This document shows positions 8,325-16,870 of a stretch of 64,000 nt of DNA, piece by piece (position 1 is the stretch's first letter; every line of letters begins with the position of its first letter). A program made the position numbers and the translations under genes. The stretch lies in assembly GCA_032118015.1 (NCBI GenBank), contig JAULYE010000010.1, positions 1 to 64,000 on the forward strand, given 5' to 3'. The notes below the pieces were generated by a model, which saw only the letters and a list, made by a program, of their open reading frames with translations, was not told where the DNA came from and did no database searches. This stretch comes from Casp-actino8 sp032118015. Its GTDB lineage: Bacteria; Actinomycetota; Acidimicrobiia; Acidimicrobiales; Ilumatobacteraceae.

Positions 8325-8798
8325 TCAGAAAATGATGTCCACGGGCAACGGAGCATCCACGAGATCGGCAATCTCGAGAAACAGATCGGTGTGGATCACG
8401 ATCGAAATGCCAGCGGCCAATGATTGGATGGACACGTTTTCGCACTTCACCGTACGTCCATTGTTCAGATTGCGAACTTCGATCTTGGCCCCGATGAGCG
8501 CCAGGGGAGTCGCACACGGTCGCAGACCGAACGTCTGGGGCCAGCGAATGAAGGACGCAATGCCCTTGGCGATCACATCTTCTGGTGGAGCCGGAACGTT
8601 CACCGTGATGATGTCGGGCACGACGGAACTTCCCTGCACGGGCAGGAATGCCGGTGCTGCAGGCTCGTCTTGGGAGGCAACGGGTCTCGGGGTGGTTTGA
8701 TCCGAGTCCGAGCCGCCGCCGAACAGCGCGAGTGGAAGCACGAGCACGGTCAGCGCGATGGCGACCACGAGGCGGCGGCGTTCGGCGATCGTCAACAT
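8325..8798 (-). CDS. Membrane-anchored protein with RlpA-like double-psi beta-barrel domain
   Basis: The 157-residue product has an N-terminal hydrophobic segment at about residues 8-28 (RLVVAIALTVLVLPLALFGG), probably a signal anchor, and a Pro/Ala/Ser linker. Its C-terminal domain contains GLRPCATPLALIGAKIEVRN, NNGRTVKCENVS and a terminal beta-strand PLPVDIIF. The pattern of two cysteines and an NGR turn resembles the RlpA/expansin double-psi barrel found in cell-wall proteins. The usual catalytic Asp is not evident, so it may bind rather than cleave peptidoglycan. ATG 8798 was chosen because it follows the tatD stop at 8812. Cell-wall proteins are often encoded between tatD and rsmA in actinobacteria, which fits the order here. 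Confidence 0.6.
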   Translation of the reverse strand: MLTIAERRRLVVAIALTVLVLPLALFGGGSDSDQTTPRPVASQDEPAAPAFLPVQGSSVVPDIITVNVPAPPEDVIAKGIASFIRWPQTFGLRPCATPLALIGAKIEVRNLNNGRTVKCENVSIQSLAAGISIVIHTDLFLEIADLVDAPLPVDIIF

Positions 8799-8811
8799 TG
8801 TTGTCGTCAGG

Positions 8812-9633
8812 CTATGAACCGAGTCCTGGAAAGGCAATGCGGGCATTGTTCGATGTGAGATGTGCGACGCCGCTGGGCTCGGAGTTGCGCAATCGGGCGA
8901 TGTGGGCACCGACGAGAGCGACATTTTCCGGTCGATTCGGCTGGCCGCGCTTGGGAACCGGGGCGAGATACGGGCTGTCGGTCTCGACGAGAAGGCGGTT
9001 CTCGGGGCACATCACGGCAGCTTCGGCAACGTCAGTCGCGCTCTTGAACGTCACGATGCCCGAGAAACTCAAGAATGCACCAAGATCGAGGCAGCGCCGT
9101 GCTTCTTCGGGGCCTCCGGTGAAGCAGTGGAAGATGGTGCGCTCGGGCACACCCTCGGCGATCAGCACATCGAACGTGTCGTCCCAGGCATCACGGGTGT
9201 GGATGATCAGGGGTAGGTCGAGGTCGTGGGCGATCGCGATCTGCTCTGCGAAGGCGATTTTTTGTACGTCACGCGGCGAGTGGTCGTAGTAGTAGTCGAG
9301 GCCGGCTTCACCGACAGCGATCACTTTCTTCCACGACAACAGATCACGGATCGAGTCCACGCCAAGCGAAGCTTCATGTGGATGTAGCCCGACGGATGCC
9401 CACACGTTGTCATGGGCAGAAGCAACTTCGATGGCACGCTGTGATGAGGCGCGATCGCAGCCGACGGTGATGAATGCAGTCACTCCTGCTGCGTGTGCTG
9501 CGTCGAGAACCTCGTCGACTGCTCCCATGTCGAGATCGCGCTCACGTGTCGCATCGATCCCTGTCTGGATAGCCGCGCGAGCCGGTTCGCTCGAAACTCG
9601 ATAATCGAGATGACAGTGCGTGTCGGTCCACAT
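8812..9633 (-). CDS. tatD: TatD family metal-dependent hydrolase (DNase)
   Basis: TatD proteins are TIM-barrel metal hydrolases with 3'-5' exonuclease activity. The 273-residue length is typical. Metal ligands are visible in order: TDTHCHLDY at the N-terminus, GEAGLDYYY, LIIHTRDAWDD, TIFHCFTGG and VETDSPYL. The lineage-typical order metG-tatD-(cell-wall protein)-rsmA is retained. An insertion of about 20 residues (SEPARAAIQTGIDATRERD) sits between the first metal motif and the next helix. The gap to metG (50 bp) contains a 15-bp direct repeat. Confidence 0.93.
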   Translation of the reverse strand: MWTDTHCHLDYRVSSEPARAAIQTGIDATRERDLDMGAVDEVLDAAHAAGVTAFITVGCDRASSQRAIEVASAHDNVWASVGLHPHEASLGVDSIRDLLSWKKVIAVGEAGLDYYYDHSPRDVQKIAFAEQIAIAHDLDLPLIIHTRDAWDDTFDVLIAEGVPERTIFHCFTGGPEEARRCLDLGAFLSFSGIVTFKSATDVAEAAVMCPENRLLVETDSPYLAPVPKRGQPNRPENVALVGAHIARLRNSEPSGVAHLTSNNARIAFPGLGS

Positions 9634-9638
9634 GATTT

Positions 9639-9668
9639 AGATATTCACAGTCGAGATATTCACAGTCG
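9639..9668. repeat. 15-bp direct repeat x2 between metG and tatD
   Basis: AGATATTCACAGTCG occurs twice in perfect tandem and the next bases (AGAT) begin a third copy. It occupies most of the 50-bp gap between the tatD start and the metG stop. Confidence 0.85.
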
Positions 9669-9683
9669 AGATCTTGACCTGAT

Positions 9684-11270
9684 TCACGACACCTGACGTC
9701 GCGGAAACAACGGTTCACCCTTGTCGAGAGGGTGCCCGCCCGTGAATTGACCCCATGTCGCGGCATCGGGCAGACGCTGATCAGCGACGTTGCCCCTCAT
9801 CCCGATGCGTTCCCACACGGTTTGTGCTGTCATCGGAATCGCCGGTGACACGAGAATGGCAACGATCCGCAGTGCTTCGAGAGCATCGCCCATGACAGCG
9901 TCGACGTGTGCGCCGGGTTCGGCCTTCCATGGTTCCTTTGTCTCGAGATATGCGTTCGTCGCCCGAATCAACTGCCAGGTCGCTTCGAGTGCTCGACTCG
10001 GCTGGACATCGGCCCAACGTGCCATCGTCTCGGTGACGCTGTCGCTCGCGGCTCGAGCAAGCGGACTGTCCGCACGTGGTGACGGAGCTATGCCATTGCA
10101 CTTCTTTCCGACAACCGTTGTGACGCGGCTCAGCAAATTGCCGAGATTGTTGGCCAGATCCGCGTTGAACCGTCCGATCAGTCCTTCATAGGTGAAGTCA
10201 CCGTCTGCTCCGTATGGAGTCTCTGCCAGGACGTAGTAGCGGAAGCCGTCGAGTCCGATGTCGTCGATCAATTCGAGCGGGTTGACAACATTGCCGGTGG
10301 TCTTGGACATCTTCTCGCCACCGACGAGCAGCCACCCACCGACAGCCCATCCGCGTGGCGGTTCGATACCAGCCGACATCAGCATTGCTGGCCAGTACAC
10401 ACAGTGGAAGCGGATGATGTCCTTGCCGATCAGGTGATAGTCGACCGGCCACAGCGACTCGAATCGCTCGTCGTCGGTGCCATATCCGATAGCAGTGATG
10501 TAATTGGCGAGTGCATCGAACCACACGTATGTGATGTGCTTTTCATCCCACGGCAGGGGGATGCCCCAGGAGAAACTGGTGCGGCTGATGCTGAAGTCGA
10601 GCAGGCCCTGTTTGATGAAGCCGATGACTTCGTTCATGCGATAGTCGGGAACGATGCTCGTGGGGTGGTCTGCGTACCACTGCAGCAATCGGTTCCCGTA
10701 CCGAGACAGGCGGAAGAAGTAGTTCTCCTCTTCGACGTGATCGACGGGCTTTTTGTGAATCGGGCAGTTGCCCTCGACGAGGTCGTCATCGACGTAGTAC
10801 GCCTCACATGCCACGCAGTACAAACCGCGATAGGTGTCGAGTTCGATGTCGCCGGCGTCGTAACAGGCTTGCAGAAGCTTCTGAACGCCGAGACGATGCC
10901 GTTGTTCAGTGGTGCGAATGAAGTCGTCGTTGCTGATGTTCAACTTCGACCAGGCGTCTGCGAAGAGCGGAGCAATCGAGTCGGCAAAGGACTGCGGGTC
11001 CATACCCGCGGCATCGGCAGCCTGTTGGATCTTCAGGCCGTGTTCATCGGTGCCAGTGAGGAAGTGCACAGTTTCCCCGAGTAGCCGGTGCCAGCGGGCA
11101 AGAGCGTCACCGACGATCGTCGTGTAGGCGTGGCCGAGGTGAGGTTTGGCATTGACGTAATAAATAGGTGTCGTCGCGTAGAACGTGCCGCGAGTCGTCG
11201 AGTGTTCGGTCGACTGAGTCGTCGAGTGTTCGGTCGACTGAGTCGTCGAGTGTGCTTCGTCACTGGTCAC
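9684..11270 (-). CDS. metG: Methionyl-tRNA synthetase
   Basis: MetRS charges tRNA-Met. With GTG at 11270 the protein has 528 residues. It shows the Rossmann class-I signature PIYYVNAKPHLGH (HLGH at 44-47), the connective-peptide cysteines YCVACEAYY and GNCPIHKKP, and the catalytic loop GGEKMSKTTGNVVN (320-330). An in-frame ATG at 11345 would add 25 residues of no evident homology and leave only 5 bp to the divergent thioesterase gene, so GTG is preferred. The first 27 residues (TTQSTEHS repeated) come from a 24-bp tandem repeat and precede the conserved domain. The C-terminal tRNA-binding extension found in some MetRS is absent. Confidence 0.95.
   Translation of the reverse strand: MTSDEAHSTTQSTEHSTTQSTEHSTTRGTFYATTPIYYVNAKPHLGHAYTTIVGDALARWHRLLGETVHFLTGTDEHGLKIQQAADAAGMDPQSFADSIAPLFADAWSKLNISNDDFIRTTEQRHRLGVQKLLQACYDAGDIELDTYRGLYCVACEAYYVDDDLVEGNCPIHKKPVDHVEEENYFFRLSRYGNRLLQWYADHPTSIVPDYRMNEVIGFIKQGLLDFSISRTSFSWGIPLPWDEKHITYVWFDALANYITAIGYGTDDERFESLWPVDYHLIGKDIIRFHCVYWPAMLMSAGIEPPRGWAVGGWLLVGGEKMSKTTGNVVNPLELIDDIGLDGFRYYVLAETPYGADGDFTYEGLIGRFNADLANNLGNLLSRVTTVVGKKCNGIAPSPRADSPLARAASDSVTETMARWADVQPSRALEATWQLIRATNAYLETKEPWKAEPGAHVDAVMGDALEALRIVAILVSPAIPMTAQTVWERIGMRGNVADQRLPDAATWGQFTGGHPLDKGEPLFPRRQVS
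11194..11253. repeat. 24-bp tandem repeat x2.5 inside the metG 5' end
   Basis: Two perfect 24-bp copies (11194-11217 and 11218-11241) and a 12-bp partial copy encode the in-frame TTQSTEHS repeats at the MetRS N-terminus. The unit is a multiple of three. Confidence 0.92.
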
Positions 11271-11350
11271 CCGGAGCAGGCTACGACCTCGGGGCAAGAG
11301 GCACAGGGATGAATTCGCGCTGAAACGCTGCGTTTTGCTAGCCAAGGTGC

Positions 11351-12262
11351 ATGGGTTCTCGGCCTGCTGACTTCGATTTCGACCGCTCGACGCAGGTCGT
11401 TCGCCGTGGGATGTCGGCGGGACCAGGGCTTCGTGATCCTGGAGTCACGTCGTTCGATGTCACGTCGTTCGATGTCACGTCGTTCGATGTCACGTCGTTT
11501 GATGTAATAGTCCACGACGGCTGGGACATCATGGGTAACGCCAACGGCGGATACGTGATGGCGATCATTGCTCGGGCTCTCACCGAGGTCACGGGGCGAC
11601 CCGACTGCATCACCGTGACTTGTCATTACCTTGCGCCGTGTCCCGCAGGTCCCGCAGTGGTGGAAGTCGTGCCGGTGCGTGCCGGTCGTCGATTCGCAAC
11701 TGCGACTGCGACCATGTGGCGCGAAGTGGACGGAGTACGCAAAGTCATCGCCCAAGTGATGGCGACGATGGGTGATCTGGAGAAGGACCCTGGCGGTCCG
11801 ACATCCATGGCCGGGGGACCGTCTCCCATCCCGTCGTATGAGGAATGTCTGAGTTTTGGTGGGCCGAACGATGCAGCGTCGCCTGCTCTGCACACTCGTT
11901 TGGCGACTCGATTTCATCCCGACGATGTCGGGTTCCGTGATGGGCATCGCAGTGGGCGGGGATTGATCCGCGGCTGGTTTGCATTTCGTGATGATCGTCC
12001 GATCGATGCGCTTGCGCTGTTGTTGGCCAGCGATGCGTTTCCACCAGCGGTGTTCAATCTGGATGTTGCGACCAACTGGGTGCCGACGGTCGAGTTGACC
12101 GTGCACGTACGTGCCATTCCCGCACCTGGACCGGTGCAGTGCTCGTTCGAGACGCGGTATCTCCAGAACGGTTTGCTCGACGAAGATGGCGAGATCTGGG
12201 ACTCGGGCGGAGTGCTGGTTGCCCAGAGCCGACAGCTGGCACTGGCCCCGCGCGCTGGTTGA
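11351..12262 (+). CDS. Acyl-CoA thioesterase-like protein (double hotdog, TesB/4HBT_3 type)
   Basis: The 303-residue protein has two hotdog halves. The first has IMGNANGGYVMAIIARAL, the helix-and-turn signature of the 4HBT_3/TesB group, followed by TVTCHYLAPCPAGPAVVEV. The second has ALALLLASDAFPPAVFNL and PTVELTVHVRA. It probably hydrolyses an acyl-CoA, but the substrate cannot be inferred. It is divergent from metG and stands alone. Residues 32-51 are four in-frame copies of VTSFD encoded by a 15-bp tandem repeat, inserted before the first conserved strand. This suggests the N-terminal region tolerates expansion. It was named from family resemblance only. Confidence 0.75.
   Translation: MGSRPADFDFDRSTQVVRRGMSAGPGLRDPGVTSFDVTSFDVTSFDVTSFDVIVHDGWDIMGNANGGYVMAIIARALTEVTGRPDCITVTCHYLAPCPAGPAVVEVVPVRAGRRFATATATMWREVDGVRKVIAQVMATMGDLEKDPGGPTSMAGGPSPIPSYEECLSFGGPNDAASPALHTRLATRFHPDDVGFRDGHRSGRGLIRGWFAFRDDRPIDALALLLASDAFPPAVFNLDVATNWVPTVELTVHVRAIPAPGPVQCSFETRYLQNGLLDEDGEIWDSGGVLVAQSRQLALAPRAG
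11444..11503. repeat. 15-bp tandem repeat x4 in the thioesterase N-terminus
   Basis: GTCACGTCGTTCGAT is repeated four times (the last copy with one change), encoding VTSFD four times in frame. Confidence 0.95.
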
Positions 12263-12386
12263 CGGCCTACGGGATGATGCCGAGACAGACCATCTGACGG
12301 TGTTCTGACGTTTGGTCGCTCGTCGTTGCGATGCCGAAATGTAAGTCTCGGTTCTGAGATCTCGCCAGTGTCCTGGTGCCGTGTCG

Positions 12387-13673
12387 TCACACGGATATGT
12401 GATTCGGCGGTCGGGCATCGAGTTGGCGTGAGCCGGCTCTGAGTTTCAGTGTCCAGCCGCCTTCGTGGGCGGCGTGATGATGCCGGGAACACAGCGGAAC
12501 CATGTTTGCAAGGTCGGTCGGTCCGCCGGTTTCCCAGTACTCGATGTGGTGGATCTGGCAGGCGTGAAACGCAACTGCACATCCATCGAACGCACACGTG
12601 TCGTGCGTTGCTTCGAGAGCTCGACGCTGGCTCGCCGAGGCGAGTCGTTGGGATCGGCCGATGTCGAGGGGCATTCCGGCACCGTTCAGTACCAACGGAA
12701 TGATGTTTGCATCACAGGCGATGCGGCGGATCGTTTCGACGGGCAGATCGGCTCCGAAGGCTGTGCGGTGAGTCGACGATGCTGACAGTCCGGATGTGAG
12801 TGTCTCGAGGTCGATGTGCACGATCACATCGGCTCGGCAGGAACCACCTGTCCGCGCTGTGCCAGATCGTGAGGGTGATGTGCGTCCGCCGGGCCGGGAG
12901 CAGCCATCGAGATCGTCGGCACTATCACCGGCGTGATCGTCAGTGACGAGTGCGACCAGCGCGTGTGCCCGACGGAAATCGTTGGCATCCACCCAGGGAT
13001 GATGCACGACAGGCACATCTCGGTCACCCGAGTGGAACATGGTCTCCACCTGGGCGTGCAGCCGAGACTGCAACACAGCCCCGATTTCCGGATCGAAGGA
13101 TCCGCGCACGTTCACCATTCCGGCCGCGTCGTTCCAGATCTTCAGATACGTCGATCGACGTTGATCTTCGAATACGGACAGCCCGCCGTCGGTGACGACA
13201 CTCTTGGCTGCCTTGTTCACGGCATCAGCGAATGCGGGAACCGACATCTCACCAGCTACCTCCACCAAACCAGGCACCAGACCCATGAACGCGTCCCGTG
13301 ATTCTCCGGCGATCTTCAACCCGCGTGAGATCGCATCCACATGCCCAGCCGACAGATCACCTGCCGTCAATGCATCCCCGACAATCGGCGCGTCATCGAT
13401 GACGTTCACGCGTTTGAGCACATCCAACGCCTCGCGCCTGGTCATGCCACCATGAGCAACGAGCTCGACCTCGGGAATGCTTCGCTCATGCGTGCCGACT
13501 TCTCTCGTGGATTCCTCGATCCGACGGACAATGTCCACCACACGCCCGTCCAACGCCGAGCGCATCCGTCGAGCGTCTGCTAGCTCAATGCGCAGCTCTG
13601 GGAGCGTCAAGGAGTCCACGTCACGAAACTCCGGCAATCCGAACACAGCCGACAACGATTCACTGACCGACAT
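12387..13673 (-). CDS. DUF222 / 13E12-repeat family HNH endonuclease-like protein
   Basis: The 428-residue product has the DUF222 helical region (SLTLPELRIELADARRMRSA through about residue 200). Its C-terminal HNH domain contains CAFDGCAVAFHACQIHHIEY, then PLCSRHHHAAHEGGWTL. The two CxxC-type pairs and the HH...H pattern are intact. This family is highly expanded in actinobacteria, and its role is unknown although it is often treated as selfish. Start ATG 13673 follows a GGAGGGGGTG ribosome-binding site. An in-frame upstream ATG at 13721 is less well placed. A 33-bp element shared with the next region lies 87 bp upstream. Confidence 0.88.
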   Translation of the reverse strand: MSVSESLSAVFGLPEFRDVDSLTLPELRIELADARRMRSALDGRVVDIVRRIEESTREVGTHERSIPEVELVAHGGMTRREALDVLKRVNVIDDAPIVGDALTAGDLSAGHVDAISRGLKIAGESRDAFMGLVPGLVEVAGEMSVPAFADAVNKAAKSVVTDGGLSVFEDQRRSTYLKIWNDAAGMVNVRGSFDPEIGAVLQSRLHAQVETMFHSGDRDVPVVHHPWVDANDFRRAHALVALVTDDHAGDSADDLDGCSRPGGRTSPSRSGTARTGGSCRADVIVHIDLETLTSGLSASSTHRTAFGADLPVETIRRIACDANIIPLVLNGAGMPLDIGRSQRLASASQRRALEATHDTCAFDGCAVAFHACQIHHIEYWETGGPTDLANMVPLCSRHHHAAHEGGWTLKLRAGSRQLDARPPNHISV

Positions 13674-13759
13674 CACACACCCCCTCCAACATGCTGGAAG
13701 ACCAACCGTCACCGGGTCCATTGCGAGAACTCATGGACCGAAACGACCGAAGTCGTGCC

Positions 13760-13792
13760 CCAACCCTGGCTAGGGGGTGTGGCAGAGTTTCG
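13760..13792. repeat. 33-bp dispersed direct repeat, copy 1
   Basis: The core CTAGGGGGTGTGGCAGAG continuing to GTTTCGA (13769-13792) matches 14173-14196 exactly. Extending left to CAACC gives 33 bp with two mismatches. On the minus strand it lies upstream of the DUF222 gene. It may be a regulatory site or an element end. Confidence 0.85.
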
Positions 13793-13913
13793 ATGGAATC
13801 ACCACGACCACCCGAAACAGATGTACTCAATCTGAATTGGTGAGAGACGGTCATGCCTTGGTGTGGGAGCACCGACCCTGGCCGCGGCGACGTGCGCCGA
13901 TAAATCTCGGAAA

Positions 13914-14159
13914 TCATGTCGAACTCTTCTGGCCGAGACCGCAAGCGGGGCGCTTGCTTGTTGCACCGCCATCTCCATCGGTATCGCCATCGGATGTGAC
14001 ATGCGCAGCCAACTCTTCGGTGATTGCCTTGTCGAGCAAGTCCAGTTCGGCCCGAGCTCGATGCAGATCGAACAGGCACGAGAGAAGTTCGGGGAGGGAA
14101 TTGGTGGCACGAAGCAGGCTCTCGGGAACGGACAACGTGACCATTGCTGATGTACTCAT
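13914..14159 (-). CDS. Small hypothetical protein, 81 aa
   Basis: The frame begins MSTSAMVTLSVPESLLRATN and contains a likely amphipathic helix (DLHRARAELDLLDKAITEEL) followed by a low-complexity Asp/Gly/Lys tail. No family was recognised. It lies between two copies of a 33-bp direct repeat, with one copy 5 bp upstream of its ATG and no clear ribosome-binding site. Its position just upstream of the DUF222 gene on the same strand is the main argument that it may be real. It could equally be a spurious frame. Confidence 0.35.
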   Translation of the reverse strand: MSTSAMVTLSVPESLLRATNSLPELLSCLFDLHRARAELDLLDKAITEELAAHVTSDGDTDGDGGATSKRPACGLGQKSST

Positions 14160-14163
14160 GCGT

Positions 14164-14196
14164 CAACCGTGCCTAGGGGGTGTGGCAGAGTTTCGA
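14164..14196. repeat. 33-bp dispersed direct repeat, copy 2
   Basis: This is the second copy of the element at 13760-13792, 404 bp away in the same orientation. On the minus strand it lies 34 bp past the rsmI stop codon and immediately upstream of the 81-aa frame. Confidence 0.85.
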
Positions 14197-14229
14197 GCCA
14201 TTCGCCCCACTTTCAGGAATCTCCGACTT

Positions 14230-15063
14230 TCAGGATTCTTTTGCCAGATCCAGAACTCGGGTATAGACGTCCTTCACCACGAGATCGAATTCATCTGCGG
14301 CGATCTTGGCGATGTCCTTTGTGCGCAACCCGGATGCGATCAGCTCGCGCAAACGAGCATCGATCTGGGAGTCCGTTGCAGGCTCGGCAGGTGGCGCACC
14401 TTCGAGCACGATGACGAACTCGCCCTTGGGTTCGTGTGCTGTGAGATGTTCACGCGCTTGCCCGAGAGTGCCCCGCCACACATCCTCGTGCATCTTGGTC
14501 AACTCACGACACAGTGCAACACGACGCGTCGGTCCACATGCCGAGACGAGATCGTCGATGGTGCGCACGATGCGATGCGGCGCCTCGTACATCACCACGG
14601 TGTACAGGTGGCGCGCGATCACGGAGAGTTGCGTCGAACGCTCCTGGCCGCGCCGTTCGAGGAAACCTTCGAACACGAACTTGTCAGCGGGCAGCCCGCT
14701 GATGACGAGAGCCATGATCAGCGCAGCTGGACCGGGAACAGATGACACGGTGAAGCCACTGTCGATCGCTGCTCGCACGAGCCTGAGACCGGGATCGCTG
14801 ATCCCTGGTGTGCCTGCATCGCTCACGAGGCACACCGTGCGCCCGTCACGCAGAGCATCGAGAACTCGAGGGATCGCGTCGTGCTCGGCATGTTCATCGA
14901 CGCGCATCAAGGTTGCGTCGATACCAAGGTTGTGCAACATGAGACCTGTGCGGCGCGTATCTTCACAGCACACGAGATCGGCTTGGGCGAGGGCGTCACG
15001 AGCACGGGAGGACAGATCACCCATGTTGCCGATCGGCGTGGCGACGAGAATCAGCGAACTCAT
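14230..15063 (-). CDS. rsmI: 16S rRNA (cytidine1402-2'-O)-methyltransferase
   Basis: RsmI 2'-O-methylates C1402 in the decoding centre of 16S rRNA using SAM. The 277-residue protein carries the tetrapyrrole-methylase-fold signatures LVATPIGNMGDLSSRARDAL, ACEDTRR-like CCEDTRRTG, LVSDAGTPGISDPG, SVPGPAALIMALVISGLP and MYEAPHRI. Length and order are normal. The gene lies downstream of the DUF192 gene on the same strand, 43 bp away. Nothing unusual was noticed in the coding region. Confidence 0.95.
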   Translation of the reverse strand: MSSLILVATPIGNMGDLSSRARDALAQADLVCCEDTRRTGLMLHNLGIDATLMRVDEHAEHDAIPRVLDALRDGRTVCLVSDAGTPGISDPGLRLVRAAIDSGFTVSSVPGPAALIMALVISGLPADKFVFEGFLERRGQERSTQLSVIARHLYTVVMYEAPHRIVRTIDDLVSACGPTRRVALCRELTKMHEDVWRGTLGQAREHLTAHEPKGEFVIVLEGAPPAEPATDSQIDARLRELIASGLRTKDIAKIAADEFDLVVKDVYTRVLDLAKES

Positions 15064-15106
15064 GCGACGTTCACCGCATCGCTCACAACATCTCGCGCAT
15101 CATGAC

Positions 15107-15496
15107 TCACGAGCCGGACACATCTGCTGTTCGCACCTCGACGATGTCGCCGACCCGCAATCCCCAGCGATCGAAGGAGCCACGGTGAGCCTCGACGACG
15201 GTGGATGCACGCAACACAGGAGTGCCGACGACGAAGCGGCTCATGGAAGTCTTTTTGAGCACAACTCCTTCTGCATCGAGATACGCCACATCGAGAGGGA
15301 ATCGGACGCCGATCGTGTGAATCCAGTTGCAATCAGGAATGACCAACGCTCCGTCGAAGTCCGTGCGCCCGATCAGCCCATGTCGTTTTTCGCGGCGCGA
15401 GACGGCGACCTCTGCACTGGCCAACACGCGACCGGCACATACCAGCCACGCATGATTCGAGTCACCGTGTCGAGGAGTATTGGTGGCTGCATCCAT
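15107..15496 (-). CDS. DUF192 domain protein
   Basis: The 129-residue protein shows the DUF192 pattern: RREKRHGLIGRTDFDGALVI, the conserved WIHTIGVRFPLDVAYLDAEG, and VVEAHRGSFDRWGLRVGD. DUF192 proteins are small beta-rich domains of unknown function, often exported. Here no signal peptide is visible at the chosen start. It sits between ychF and rsmI on the same strand. The region just upstream carries a degenerate 16-bp tandem repeat. Confidence 0.85.
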   Translation of the reverse strand: MDAATNTPRHGDSNHAWLVCAGRVLASAEVAVSRREKRHGLIGRTDFDGALVIPDCNWIHTIGVRFPLDVAYLDAEGVVLKKTSMSRFVVGTPVLRASTVVEAHRGSFDRWGLRVGDIVEVRTADVSGS

Positions 15497-15520
15497 GTCC
15501 GTATCGACGTCCTCTCAGTA

Positions 15521-15562
15521 GTTCTCAGACTCGATTGTTCTCGGGCTTGATCGTTCTCAGAC
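15521..15562. repeat. 16-bp degenerate tandem repeat x2.6 at the ychF 3' end
   Basis: GTTCTCAGACTCGATT, GTTCTCGGGCTTGATC and GTTCTCAGAC follow each other. The array ends inside the ychF stop-codon region (15557). Confidence 0.75.
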
Positions 15563-16645
15563 GTTGAACCGGAATTCCATCACATCGCCATCCACGGGGT
15601 GGTACTCCTTGCCTTCGACGCGAATCTTGCCGACGTCTTTGGCCTTGGTCCATGAGCCGAGATCGAGGAGTTCGTCCCAGTGAATGACTTCGGCCTTGAT
15701 GAACCCGCGCTGGAAGTCACTGTGAATGCGTCCGGCACATTCGGGGGCCGTCGAACCTGCATGGAACGTCCAGGCGCGGGACTCTTTTTCGCCGGTGGTG
15801 AAATACGTGCGCAGTCCGAGCAAGTGGTACGCGCTGCGAACCATGCGGAACAGTGCGCCTTCGCCGAGACCGAAGCCCTCGAGCATCTCGGCTCGTTCGA
15901 CTGGGTCGGAGATGGTGGCTGCTTCGGCTTCGAGTTGCACGCACATGCCGATGACTTCGACGTTCGATCCCGCCGACGAGAATTCGTCACGCACTCGTTG
16001 CTCGACTGCAGGGATCCTGTCGAGTTCGTTCTCACCGACGTTGACGACAGCCAGCACCGGTCGGTTGGTCAACAAGAAGTAGGGCTTGAGCACCTCACGC
16101 AGGTCGTCGCTGAGGCCAGCTCGGTAGATGGGAAGTCCCTGGCCGAGTGCATCACTCGCTGCTTGCAGGGCTTCCAGTTCGCCGGCTGCGGTCTTGTCGA
16201 GTTTGGCCTGGCGCGTTGCCTGAGTGAGGCGCTTGTCAATGGTTTCGAGATCGGCGAGAGCCAATTCGATTTCGACCACGCGGAGATGTTCGAGGGGATC
16301 GGACGGTCCCGGCACGTCATCGTCCTCGAAGGCGCGCAGCACGAACACGATGGCGTCGACTTCGCGAATGTTTGCCAGGAACTTGTTGCCGAGACCTTCG
16401 CCCTTGCTGGCGCCCTCGACGAGTCCGCCGATGTCGACGACCTGCACCGAGGCATGGACGATGTTCTTCGATTTCGACATTTCGCCGAGGCGATCGAGGC
16501 GATCATCGGGCACCTTGGCGACTCCGACATTGGGGTCCTTGGTGGCAAAGGCATAGGGAGCAGCGAGTGCGCCCCCGCCGGTGAGAGCGTTGTACAGCGA
16601 ACTCTTGCCCGCGTTGGGGAGACCGACCAGGCCGAAGCGTTCCAT
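15557..16645 (-). CDS. ychF: Redox-responsive ATPase YchF (OLA1 family)
   Basis: YchF is a universally conserved P-loop NTPase of the Obg group that prefers ATP and associates with ribosomes. The 362 residues start with the Walker A loop GLPNAGKSSLYNAL. These are followed by VVDIGGLVEGASKGEGLGNKF, the long coiled-coil insert (about 120-200), and the C-terminal TGS domain with RIHSDFQRGFIKAEVI. The length is standard. It is the upstream gene of a minus-strand group with the DUF192 gene and rsmI. Confidence 0.95.
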   Translation of the reverse strand: MERFGLVGLPNAGKSSLYNALTGGGALAAPYAFATKDPNVGVAKVPDDRLDRLGEMSKSKNIVHASVQVVDIGGLVEGASKGEGLGNKFLANIREVDAIVFVLRAFEDDDVPGPSDPLEHLRVVEIELALADLETIDKRLTQATRQAKLDKTAAGELEALQAASDALGQGLPIYRAGLSDDLREVLKPYFLLTNRPVLAVVNVGENELDRIPAVEQRVRDEFSSAGSNVEVIGMCVQLEAEAATISDPVERAEMLEGFGLGEGALFRMVRSAYHLLGLRTYFTTGEKESRAWTFHAGSTAPECAGRIHSDFQRGFIKAEVIHWDELLDLGSWTKAKDVGKIRVEGKEYHPVDGDVMEFRFNV

Positions 16646-16870
16646 GAGGACGCCAGGCTACCAATGCGCAACTCGGTGGCCGTTTGAGCACACTGCCCGG
16701 GTGCCCATTCAGGCAGATATTCATGGGCACTTGTAACCGACTGGGCGAACGTCAGAAGTGCCCGGTCTTTCCCGGCTCGGACCATGAACCGAGTGCCACC
16801 ATGACGATCGCTTTCGAATGGAAGCGGAGTCGCACATGAGCAGGCGATTCTCGACGAGAGGTGAATGGCG

